The position numbers and the translations under genes are program-made. A DNA stretch of 64,000 bases from Kribbella italica (GTDB lineage: Bacteria > Actinomycetota > Actinomycetes > Propionibacteriales > Kribbellaceae): the NCBI RefSeq assembly GCF_014205135.1, contig NZ_JACHMY010000001.1, forward strand, positions 8,060,001 to 8,124,000, given 5' to 3'. Positions within the stretch are counted from its first letter, which is position 1. The number at the start of each line of letters is the position of its first letter. This document shows positions 25,168 through 32,659 of the stretch, piece after piece. The notes beneath the pieces were generated by a model, which ran no database searches, was not told the DNA's origin, and was given only the letters and a program-made list of their open reading frames with translations.

Positions 25168-26979
25168 TCAGTACGGCTTCACCGCGAGGGTGGGCGAGTG
25201 CAGATGAGTCTTCTCCCGCCCGTTGCCGACGAACATGTGTACGCCGCACGGCAGGCACGGGTCGAAGCTGCGGACCGCCCGCATGATGTCGATCCCCTTG
25301 AACCGCTCCGGCGGGTTCTCCTCGAAGATCGGCGTGTTCTGGACCGCGTCCTCGTACGGGCCCGGGGTGCCGTAGCTGTCCCGGACGCTGCCGTTCCACG
25401 GGGTCGGTGGGTACGGGTGGTAGTTCGCGATCTTGCCGTCGCGGATCACCATGTGGTGCGACAGCACGCCGCGGACCGCCTCGGTGAAGCCGCACGAGAT
25501 CGCGTCGCTCGGAACCTTGAACGGCGTCCAGGTCTCGGTCCGGCCGGCCCGCACCTCGGCCATCGCCTTCTCGCAGAAGTGCAGCGCGAGCGCGGCGGCG
25601 TACGCCTGGAAGTAGGTCCGCGCGCGGTTGCGCTCCAGCGCGTTGCTCCAGCGCGGGATCTTCCACTCGTACTCCGTGGCCGGCTTCAGCGCGGTCCGGG
25701 GCAGCTGGATCTTCACGCTTTGCCCGGTGGCCTGCACGTAGTCGGTGTTCACCAGGCCGGACAGCGCGGTCGACCAGAGCCGGGCGAGCGGTCCGCCCCC
25801 GGTGTCGAGCGCGAGGTGGTCGGTGCCGTCGAACCAGCGGGGCGACATCGTCCAGCTGTAGGCGCCGGCGAAGTCGCGCTTCTGCGGCTTGGGGATCGTG
25901 TGCTGGTTCCACGGGTGCCGGACGTCGATCGGGTTGCCCAGCGGGTCCTTGTCGACGAACTTCTCGTGACCGCCGCCGGCCCAGTCGTCGTAGAACGAGC
26001 TGCCGAGCAGGATCCGCAGGCCGAGGTTGATGTCGACCAGGTTGTTGGTGACCAGCTTGCCGTCCACCACGATCCCGGGGGTGACGAACATCCGTTTGCC
26101 CCAGGCGTCCATCGTCTTGTAGTCGAAGTCGCAGATCGCCGGGTCCTGCAGACTGCCCCAGCAGCCGAGCAGGACCCGCCGCTCGCCGACGTGCTCGTAG
26201 CCGGGCAGCGCCTCGTAGAAGAAGTCGAACAGGTCGTCGTGCAACGGCACGACCTTCTTCATGAACTCGATGTAGCGCATCAGCCGGGTCAGGTAGTCGG
26301 TGAACAGCTGGATCGTCGCCACCGTGCCCACCCCGCCGGGGTACAGCGTGGAGGGGTGCACGTGCCGGCCCTCCATCAGGCAGAACATCTCGCGGGTGTA
26401 GCGGCTGACGTGCAGCGCCTCGCGGTAGAAGTCGCCCTCCAGCGGGTTCAGCGACCGCATGATGTCGCCGATCGTCTTGTAGCCGTGGTCGCCGGCGTGC
26501 GGCGCCTCGGTCCGGTTCGCCAGTTCCAGGACGCCGGGGTTGGTCTCCTTGACCATCCGCTCGCAGTAGTCCACCCCGACCAGGTTCTCCTGGAAGATGT
26601 TGTGGTCGAACATGTACTCCGCGGCCTCGCCCAGGTTGACGATCCACTCGCCCAAATGCGGCGGCGCGACGCCGTACGCCATGTTCTGCGCGTAGACCGA
26701 GCAGGTGGCGTGGTTGTCGCCGCAGATGCCGCAGATCCGGCTGGTGATGAAGTGCGCGTCGCGCGGGTCCTTGCCCTTCATGAAGATGCTGTAGCCGCGG
26801 AAGATCGACGACGTGCTGTGGCACTGCTCGACGGTCTTGGACTTGAAGTTGACGTTCGCGTAGATGCCGAGGCTGCCGACGATCCGGGTGATCGGGTCCC
26901 AGGCCATCTCGACGACATCGGAGCTCTTGCCGGCATCGGGTTCCAGGTGCTGGCCGATCTTCGGTTCGGTGGTGGTCAT
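25168..26979 (-). CDS. hhyL: [NiFe] hydrogenase large subunit, group 1h (actinobacterial type)
   Basis: 603 residues from ATG 26979, overlapping the small-subunit stop (ATGA). The nickel ligands are in RICGICGDNH (Cys83, Cys86) and in DPCLPCGVH near the C-terminus (Cys575, Cys578). After His581 a 22-residue tail remains for the maturation protease. These motifs with the short cofactor-proximal CLPCGVHM end are typical of the group 1h high-affinity uptake hydrogenases that oxidise atmospheric H2 for maintenance energy. No Tat signal. A longer in-frame start that overlaps the small-subunit gene is not supported. Confidence 0.95.
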   Translation of the reverse strand: MTTTEPKIGQHLEPDAGKSSDVVEMAWDPITRIVGSLGIYANVNFKSKTVEQCHSTSSIFRGYSIFMKGKDPRDAHFITSRICGICGDNHATCSVYAQNMAYGVAPPHLGEWIVNLGEAAEYMFDHNIFQENLVGVDYCERMVKETNPGVLELANRTEAPHAGDHGYKTIGDIMRSLNPLEGDFYREALHVSRYTREMFCLMEGRHVHPSTLYPGGVGTVATIQLFTDYLTRLMRYIEFMKKVVPLHDDLFDFFYEALPGYEHVGERRVLLGCWGSLQDPAICDFDYKTMDAWGKRMFVTPGIVVDGKLVTNNLVDINLGLRILLGSSFYDDWAGGGHEKFVDKDPLGNPIDVRHPWNQHTIPKPQKRDFAGAYSWTMSPRWFDGTDHLALDTGGGPLARLWSTALSGLVNTDYVQATGQSVKIQLPRTALKPATEYEWKIPRWSNALERNRARTYFQAYAAALALHFCEKAMAEVRAGRTETWTPFKVPSDAISCGFTEAVRGVLSHHMVIRDGKIANYHPYPPTPWNGSVRDSYGTPGPYEDAVQNTPIFEENPPERFKGIDIMRAVRSFDPCLPCGVHMFVGNGREKTHLHSPTLAVKPY

Positions 26980-28052
26980 GGCTGCCGCACCTTCTCGTAG
27001 CCGGTGGTCAGGTTCGGGCCCGTGTGCCGCCACTTGGGCTCTTTGTTCTTCTGGTGCTGGGAGATCTTGCGCAGCCGCCGGATGACGGTGCCGTAGACCG
27101 TGCTGGCCGCGGTCGAGATCCGGGCGCCGGTCGGCTCGTCCATGAACGGCATGAACTTGTCCGGGAAGCCGGGCATCGTGCAGGCGATACAGATCCCGCC
27201 CACGTTCGGGCAGCCGCCGACGCCGTTGATCCAGCCGCGCTTCGGGACGTTGCAGTTGACCACCGGTCCCCAGCAGCCCAGCTTCACCAGGCACTTGGGG
27301 GAGCCGTACTCCTTGGCGAAGTCGCCCTGCTCGTAGTACCCGGCGCGGTCGCAGCCCTCGTGCACGGTCGCGCCGAACAGCCACTGCGGCCGCAGCTCGG
27401 CGTCCAGCGGGATCATCGGTGCCTGACCGGCCACCTGGTAGAGCAGGTAGACCAACGTCTCCGACAGGTTGTCAGGATGGATCGGACAGCCGGGCACACA
27501 GACGATCGGCAGGCCCGCCTTCGACTTCCAGCTCCAGCCCAGGTAGTCCGGCACCCCCATCGCGCCGGTCGGGTTGCCCGCCATCGCGTGGATCCCGCCG
27601 TACGCCGCACAGGTGCCGACGGCAACGACCGCCGTGGCCTTCGGCGCCAGCCGGTCCAGCCACTCCGACGTCTTCATCGGCTGACCGGTGGCCGGGTTGT
27701 TGCCGAAGCCGGCCCAGTACCCGTCGGTCTTGATCGCCTCGTTCGGGATCGAGCCCTCGACGACCAGGACGAACGGCTCCAGTTCACCGCGGTCGGCCTT
27801 GTGCCACCACTCGATGAAGTTGTCCGCGCCGGTCTCCGGGCCGCACTCGAAGTCGATCAGCGGCCAGTGCACCGCGATCTTCGGCAGTCCCGGCAACGCC
27901 CCGAGCACGATCTCCTCGATGCTGGGCTGGGTCGCCGCGGTGAGCGCGACGGAGTCGCCGTCGCAGCTCAGGCCACCGTTCATCCAGAGGATGTGCACGA
28001 CACCCTCGTCGGCCTCCTGCTGCGCCTGCTCGGGTTCCAGGGTCGTCGACAT
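26976..28052 (-). CDS. hhyS: [NiFe] hydrogenase small subunit, group 1h
   Basis: 358 residues from ATG 28052 with GAGGAGG upstream. The proximal-cluster motif is LSCDGDS: Cys30 followed by Asp33 where standard enzymes have a second Cys. This Asp-for-Cys ligand swap at the proximal [4Fe-4S] cluster is known from the structurally studied actinobacterial-type hydrogenase of Cupriavidus and is a group 1h hallmark. Remaining cluster ligands are in VGTCAAYGG, CVPGCPIHPDN, and the KCLVKLGCWGPVVNC and GGCPNVGGICIACTMPGFPDKF runs. There is no twin-arginine signal or C-terminal anchor, so the enzyme is not exported. First gene of the operon. Confidence 0.95.
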   Translation of the reverse strand: MSTTLEPEQAQQEADEGVVHILWMNGGLSCDGDSVALTAATQPSIEEIVLGALPGLPKIAVHWPLIDFECGPETGADNFIEWWHKADRGELEPFVLVVEGSIPNEAIKTDGYWAGFGNNPATGQPMKTSEWLDRLAPKATAVVAVGTCAAYGGIHAMAGNPTGAMGVPDYLGWSWKSKAGLPIVCVPGCPIHPDNLSETLVYLLYQVAGQAPMIPLDAELRPQWLFGATVHEGCDRAGYYEQGDFAKEYGSPKCLVKLGCWGPVVNCNVPKRGWINGVGGCPNVGGICIACTMPGFPDKFMPFMDEPTGARISTAASTVYGTVIRRLRKISQHQKNKEPKWRHTGPNLTTGYEKVRQP

Positions 28053-28142
28053 CGTCCGGGCCTCCTCGTCACAGGGAGTTCCCTTCGGAGGCTACGTCGC
28101 GACCGGGCACCGGGACAGACACTTGTGTCGGATATTAATGGC

Positions 28143-28183
28143 ATTGTCGGGAAATCCCGGATTCCACGATTCCGCGACATTCC
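28143..28183. promoter_or_regulatory. ATTCC direct repeats and CGGGA-AA-TCCCG inverted repeat upstream of hhyS
   Basis: ATTCC occurs at 28161-28165, 28169-28173 and 28179-28183; the last two start exactly 10 bp apart. Just before lies a CGGGA/TCCCG inverted repeat at 28148-28159. The same ATTCC-N5-ATTCC pattern with 10-bp spacing recurs at 28910-28924 before hypF. Putative operator shared by both hydrogenase transcripts; unproven. Confidence 0.4.
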
Positions 28184-28190
28184 TCGAGTA

Positions 28191-28209
28191 TTAGGTAAGC
28201 CTAAGCTAG
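28191..28209. promoter_or_regulatory. DtxR/IdeR-type iron box
   Basis: TTAGGTAAGCCTAAGCTAG matches the 19-bp DtxR-family operator consensus (TTAGGTTAGSCTAACCTAA) at 16 positions. It lies in the 238-bp divergent region between hhyS and the XRE regulator gene, about 140 bases upstream of hhyS and 82 upstream of the regulator's ATG. Suggests iron control of one or both transcripts. Confidence 0.55.
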
Positions 28210-28290
28210 GTGATTTCCCGGAGCGCGTCGACCAGGGGTGGCGCGAGGGCTACGGTTGAGCATCGGATCACCCCTGAGAGCCGTGCACAA

Positions 28291-28794
28291 ATGTCTGACC
28301 TCCCGCCGGGCGACACCGACCACGGCCTGTTCGTCGCGCCGGTGGTGGTCGTCTCCCACACCTTCCCGGCCCGGCCGGGTGCGCTGCCGGACGCGGAGCT
28401 GTTCGTCCGCGAGGCGCTGCAACCGGTCGTCCTGGAGCAGGTCGAGAGCGCAGCGCTGTACGACGCGATCACCACGGCGTTGCTGGCCGCCGCGGGCCCG
28501 GACAACGGCGCTTTCGACGTCACCGTGCGGATCTTCCCCGACGGCGTGGAGGTCGAGGTGCTGCACGGCGCGACCCGGCCGTGGCTCGGGGCGTCGCCGC
28601 GGGTGGGGGACAAGCCGTTCGCCAGCTGGCTGGAGTCCGTGCTGGCCCGGCAGGGCCTCTCGCAGGAGGCCGCCGCGCAGCGGGCCGGGGTCTCGGTCCG
28701 CACGATCAGCCGGTGGCTGCGCGGTGACACCGAGCCCAGGCTGCGCGACCTGCGCCGGGTGCACGCGGTGTTCGGGCCGCCGCCGGCCGGATAA
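28291..28794 (+). CDS. XRE-type regulator of the hydrogenase locus (putative)
   Basis: 167 residues from ATG 28291; GTG 28210 would give an alternative longer start. The N-terminal 110 residues (FVAPVVVVSHTFPARPGALPDAELF, then AALYDAITTALLAAAG) have no known fold that I can name. The C-terminal 55 residues form a helix-turn-helix: FASWLESVLARQGLSQEAAAQRAGVSVRTISRWLRGDTEPRL. It is divergent from hhyS and directly precedes hypF, so it is the obvious candidate regulator of both transcripts. The role is inferred; there is no sensor motif with clear metal or redox ligands. Confidence 0.78.
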   Translation: MSDLPPGDTDHGLFVAPVVVVSHTFPARPGALPDAELFVREALQPVVLEQVESAALYDAITTALLAAAGPDNGAFDVTVRIFPDGVEVEVLHGATRPWLGASPRVGDKPFASWLESVLARQGLSQEAAAQRAGVSVRTISRWLRGDTEPRLRDLRRVHAVFGPPPAG

Positions 28795-28805
28795 CGGACC
28801 CCGGC

Positions 28806-28861
28806 CTTTCCGAATTGTCCCTCTGGTGCCCACGCCGGGTCCGGGTCTAGGCTTCGGAAAG
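28806..28861 (+). promoter_or_regulatory. Long-loop hairpin between regulator gene and hypF
   Basis: CTTTCCGAA (28806-28814) pairs with TTCGGAAAG (28852-28860), a 9-bp stem around a 37-base loop. It starts 12 bases after the regulator stop and could be a weak terminator or a leader structure for hypF. Confidence 0.4.
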
Positions 28862-28909
28862 AGTCCGTCGATGACCGATTTCGCCATCTGCGATCGGCCT
28901 GCACCAGAC

Positions 28910-28924
28910 ATTCCTGACAATTCC
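28910..28924 (+). promoter_or_regulatory. ATTCC-N5-ATTCC repeat before hypF
   Basis: ATTCCTGACAATTCC: two ATTCC units 10 bp apart, ending eight bases before the hypF GTG. The same motif pattern is seen at 28169-28183. ATTGTCAGGAA on the opposite strand here also matches ATTGTCGGGAA at 28143-28153 at 10 of 11 positions. Confidence 0.4.
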
Positions 28925-28932
28925 ATCGGCAG

Positions 28933-31245
28933 GTGGTGGGTGCCACGGCTGCTCAGGGTTCCCGTTTCCGGGTCCGGATCACCGTGTCCGGCGTGGTTCA
29001 GGGCGTCGGCTTCCGGCCGTTCGTGTACGCCTTGGCCCGCGAGCTCGGGCTGTCCGGACAGGTGGCGAACACGGCGGCCGGTGTGGTCGCCGAGGTCGAG
29101 GGCGCGCCGGAGGCGGTGCGAACCTTCAGGCGCCGGATCGGGACGGACGCGCCGCCGTTGGCCGTGGTGGAGTCGGTGGCGTGGGAGGAGGTGCCGGCCC
29201 GCGGTGGCACTGTCTTCGTCATCCGGGACTCGACCCGCGGGGCGGGCCGTACGCTGGTTTCGCCGGATGTTGCTCAGTGCAACGACTGTGCGGCCGAGCA
29301 GGACGATCCGGCGGACCGCCGGTACCGGCACCCGTTCGTCACCTGCACGAACTGCGGGCCGCGCTTCACGATCGTCACCGGCCTGCCGTACGACCGCACC
29401 GCCACCACGATGGCCGGGTTTCCGCTCTGCCCGGACTGCGCGCGCGAGTACGCCGACCCGGCCGATCGCAGGTTCCACGCGCAACCGATCGCCTGCCCGG
29501 CCTGCGGGCCGCGGCTCAGCTTCTCGCGTCCGGGCGCCGGGCCGTCGTACGACGAGAACGCGCTGGCCGCGGCCCATCGGGTGCTGACCGGCGGCGGGAT
29601 CCTCGCGGTCAAAGGGATCGGGGGATTCCACCTCGTCTGCGACGCGGGTGACTCGGCGGCTGTGGGGATGCTGCGCAAACGCAAGGACCGTGGCGACAAG
29701 CCGTTCGCGGTGATGGCCGCGGACCTGGAGACCGCGCGGCAGATCGCGGTGATCGGGCCGGCCGAGGAGGCGTCGCTCACCGGGCACCAGCGCCCGATCG
29801 TGCTGCTGCGCCGTACCGTGTGCTCCGCGGTCGTCGCGGAGGTCGCGCCGGGCAACCCGGACCTGGGTGTGATGCTGCCGTACACGCCGCTGCACCGGCT
29901 GCTCTTCGACCAGCCCGGGCCGACCGTGCTCGTGATGACCAGCGGGAACGTCTCCGGCGAACCGATCGTGATCGACGACGCCGAGGCGCTGGACCGCCTG
30001 GCACCGCTGGCGGACGCGTGGCTCGGGCACGACCGGCCGATCCACGTGCCGTGCGACGACTCCGTCGTCCGCGTGGTGGACGAGCTGGAGCTGCCCGTAC
30101 GGCGCTCGCGCGGCTATGCGCCGTTCCCGGTCGCGCTGCCGTTCCCGGTGCGGCAAGTGCTGGCCGTTGGTGGAGACCTGAAGAACACCTTCGCCGTGGC
30201 CGGTGGGCGGTACGCGTGGTTGTCGGGACACGTCGGGGACATGGACGACCTCGCGACGCTGGCCGCCTTCGAGCGGGCCGAACGGCATCTCGAGGAGCTG
30301 ACCGGCGTACGGCCGGAGGTGCTGGTGGCGGACAAGCATCCGGCGTACCGGTCGCGGCAGTGGGCACAGTTGCACGCCGACGGGCGGCCGGTGGTCGGCG
30401 TACAGCATCATCACGCGCACCTGGCGTCGGTGCTGGCCGAGCACGGGTACGACGGTGGGCCGGTGATCGGCTTCGCCTTCGACGGGACCGGGTACGGCGA
30501 CGACGGCGCGGTCTGGGGCGGTGAGGTGCTGCTGGCCGACTACGACGGGTTCGAGCGGTACGCGCACCTGGCGTACGTTCCCTTGCCCGGTGGCGATGCG
30601 GGGGTCCGGAACCCGTGCCGGATGGCCTTGGCGCATTTGCACGCGGCCGGCATCGAGTGGGATCGGCGGCTGCCGGCGGTGCAAGCCTGTACGGGAGACG
30701 AACTGGATCGCCTCGAGCGGCAGCTCGACCGGAACCTGGCGTGCGCGCCGACGTCGAGCATGGGCCGGCTGTTCGACGCGGTGTCGTCGCTGGCCGGGGT
30801 GTGCCACCGCGCCGGGTACGAGGCGCAGGCGGCGATCGAGCTGGAAGGCGTTTCCGCGGTAGCGCCGTTCGGCAAGGCCTACGGTTTCCGTTGGGCAGAA
30901 GGGCTGATCGACCCGGCGCCGGTGCTCGCGGCCGTCGTGCGGGATGTTGTCGACGGAGTGCCGCCGACGGTGATCGGGGCACGGTTCCACCAAGGCTTGG
31001 TCGAGGTGATGGTGGAGGTCGCCGAGCAGGCCCGGGCCGCGCGCGGGCTGTCGACGGTCGCGCTGTCCGGCGGGGTGTTCGTCAACCAATTGTTGCTTTC
31101 AGCAAGTAGCCGGGCGCTGCGCGCGGCCGGCTTCGCCGTACTGCGGCACCGGCGGGTCCCGCCGACCGATGCCGGGATCGCACTCGGTCAGCTGGCCGTC
31201 GCGGCCCGCGTCCCCGTACCGAAGGAGGAAACAGCATGTGTCTAG
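28933..31245 (+). CDS. hypF: Carbamoyltransferase HypF
   Basis: 770 residues, GTG 28933 (a second GTG follows). Domains in order: acylphosphatase (VSGVVQGVGFRPFVYALAREL, residues 18-38), two zinc-finger modules (CNDC, CTNC, CPDC, CPAC) around 115-195, YrdC-like domain (LAVKGIGGFHLVCDA, KRKDRGDKPFAVM), and a Kae1-like domain with VQHHHAHLASVLAEHG and a late LSGGVFVNQLL. All modules are complete. It uses carbamoyl phosphate and ATP to make the thiocarboxamide on HypE that becomes the active-site cyanide. First of four overlapping hyp genes. Confidence 0.96.
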   Translation: MVGATAAQGSRFRVRITVSGVVQGVGFRPFVYALARELGLSGQVANTAAGVVAEVEGAPEAVRTFRRRIGTDAPPLAVVESVAWEEVPARGGTVFVIRDSTRGAGRTLVSPDVAQCNDCAAEQDDPADRRYRHPFVTCTNCGPRFTIVTGLPYDRTATTMAGFPLCPDCAREYADPADRRFHAQPIACPACGPRLSFSRPGAGPSYDENALAAAHRVLTGGGILAVKGIGGFHLVCDAGDSAAVGMLRKRKDRGDKPFAVMAADLETARQIAVIGPAEEASLTGHQRPIVLLRRTVCSAVVAEVAPGNPDLGVMLPYTPLHRLLFDQPGPTVLVMTSGNVSGEPIVIDDAEALDRLAPLADAWLGHDRPIHVPCDDSVVRVVDELELPVRRSRGYAPFPVALPFPVRQVLAVGGDLKNTFAVAGGRYAWLSGHVGDMDDLATLAAFERAERHLEELTGVRPEVLVADKHPAYRSRQWAQLHADGRPVVGVQHHHAHLASVLAEHGYDGGPVIGFAFDGTGYGDDGAVWGGEVLLADYDGFERYAHLAYVPLPGGDAGVRNPCRMALAHLHAAGIEWDRRLPAVQACTGDELDRLERQLDRNLACAPTSSMGRLFDAVSSLAGVCHRAGYEAQAAIELEGVSAVAPFGKAYGFRWAEGLIDPAPVLAAVVRDVVDGVPPTVIGARFHQGLVEVMVEVAEQARAARGLSTVALSGGVFVNQLLLSASSRALRAAGFAVLRHRRVPPTDAGIALGQLAVAARVPVPKEETACV

Positions 31246-31547
31246 CGGTTCCGGGACGGGTCGTGGAGATCCGGGAAGAGGACGGCACGCGGATGGGGAT
31301 GGTGGACTTCGGCGGTGTGCTGAAGGACGTCTGCCTGGCCTACCTGCCCGACCTGGAGGTCGGCGAGTACACGATCGTGCACGTCGGGTTCGCGTTGCAG
31401 CGCCTCGACGAGGAGTCGGCGCGGCAGTCGCTGGCGCTGTACCGGCAGCTGGGCGCGCTGGAGGAGGAGTTCGGGGACCACTGGGGACTCGCGGCGCAGC
31501 AGGCCGGCGAACGGCGGCCGCCGGGGACAGAGGAGACGATGACATGA
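31236..31547 (+). CDS. hypC: Hydrogenase assembly chaperone HypC (second copy)
   Basis: 103 residues. Starts MCLAVPGRVVEIREEDG with the essential Cys2, then VGEYTIVHVGFALQRLDEE. ATG 31236 lies ten bases inside the end of hypF and is preceded by AAGGAGG. The protein is longer than the 71-residue HypC of the structural operon, with an extra acidic and Pro-rich tail. As it sits between hypF and hypD, it is probably the partner of HypD in building Fe(CN)2CO. Confidence 0.94.
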   Translation: MCLAVPGRVVEIREEDGTRMGMVDFGGVLKDVCLAYLPDLEVGEYTIVHVGFALQRLDEESARQSLALYRQLGALEEEFGDHWGLAAQQAGERRPPGTEETMT

Positions 31548-32659
31548 AGTACTTGGCCGAGTTCAGCGATCCGGTGCTGGCGAAGAAGCTGGTCGACCAG
31601 ATCCATGCGACCGTCACGAAGCCGTGGGCGATGATGGAGGTCTGCGGCGGGCAGACCCACACGATCGTCCGGCACGGGATCGACCAGCTGCTGCCGGACG
31701 GCGTCGAGATGATCCACGGGCCGGGCTGCCCGGTCTGCGTGACGCCGCTGGAGATCATCGACAAGGCGCTGGAGATCGCGTCCCAGCCCGGCGTCGTCTT
31801 CTGCTCGTTCGGGGACATGCTGCGGGTGCCGGGCAGCGGCCGCGACCTGTTCCGGATCAAGAGCGAGGGCGGTGACGTCCGGGTGGTCTACTCGCCGCTG
31901 GACGCGCTGCGGATCGCGAAGGAGAACCCGGATCGTGAGGTGGTGTTCTTCGGGATCGGCTTCGAGACGACGGCGCCGCCGAACGCGATGACGGTGTACC
32001 AGGCCAGGAAGCAGGACATCGCGAACTTCAGCCTGCTGGTCTCGCACGTCCGGGTGCCGCCGGCGATCTCCGCGATCATGGAGTCGCCGAACTGCCGGGT
32101 CCAGGCGTTCCTCGCGGCCGGGCACGTGTGCAGCGTGATGGGAGTCTCGGAGTACCCGCCGCTGGCCGCGAAGTACCAGGTGCCGATCGTCGTCACCGGG
32201 TTCGAGCCGCTGGACATCCTGGCCGGGATCCTGCGCACGGTGACGCAGCTGGAGCGCGGTGAGCACGTGGTCGAGAACGCGTACCGGCGGGCGGTCACCG
32301 ACGAGGGCAACACGGCCGCCCAGGCGATGCTCTCCGACGTGTTCGAGACGACGGACCGCGCCTGGCGGGGGATCGGGATGATCCCGCGGAGCGGCTGGCG
32401 GCTGTCCGAGCGGTACCGCGCGTACGACGCCGAGTACCGGTTCCAGGTCCGGGACATCGACACCGAGGAGTCGAAGGTCTGCCGCAGCGGCGAGGTGCTG
32501 CAGGGACACATCAAACCGCACGAGTGCGAGGCGTTCGGAACGCTCTGTACGCCGAGGAACCCGCTGGGAGCGACGATGGTCTCGAGCGAGGGCGCCTGTG
32601 CGGCGTACTACCTCTACCGGCGGCTGCAGACGCCCGAGGTGGTGAGTTCCGTTGGCTGA
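31544..32659 (+). CDS. hypD: Hydrogenase formation protein HypD
   Basis: 371 residues from ATG 31544, overlapping the hypC stop (ATGA). Conserved motifs: WAMMEVCGGQTHTIVRHGID, MIHGPGCPVCVTP and GFETTAPPNA. The cysteine set near the C-terminus (VCRSGEVLQGHIKPHECEAFGTLCTPRNPLGATMVSSEGACAAYY) that binds the [4Fe-4S] cluster is complete. It is the scaffold on which Fe(CN)2CO is assembled with HypC before transfer to the HhyL precursor. Tight overlap with both neighbours. Confidence 0.96.
   Translation: MKYLAEFSDPVLAKKLVDQIHATVTKPWAMMEVCGGQTHTIVRHGIDQLLPDGVEMIHGPGCPVCVTPLEIIDKALEIASQPGVVFCSFGDMLRVPGSGRDLFRIKSEGGDVRVVYSPLDALRIAKENPDREVVFFGIGFETTAPPNAMTVYQARKQDIANFSLLVSHVRVPPAISAIMESPNCRVQAFLAAGHVCSVMGVSEYPPLAAKYQVPIVVTGFEPLDILAGILRTVTQLERGEHVVENAYRRAVTDEGNTAAQAMLSDVFETTDRAWRGIGMIPRSGWRLSERYRAYDAEYRFQVRDIDTEESKVCRSGEVLQGHIKPHECEAFGTLCTPRNPLGATMVSSEGACAAYYLYRRLQTPEVVSSVG

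Noticed and set aside
28201..31089. A very long open frame (over 900 codons) antisense to the regulator and hypF genes
   Set aside because: Arg/Pro/His-rich composition and full overlap with conserved hypF in the opposite strand; it is a GC-bias shadow frame. The same applies to long antisense frames at 1645-3099, 32511-34892 and 34902-37040.
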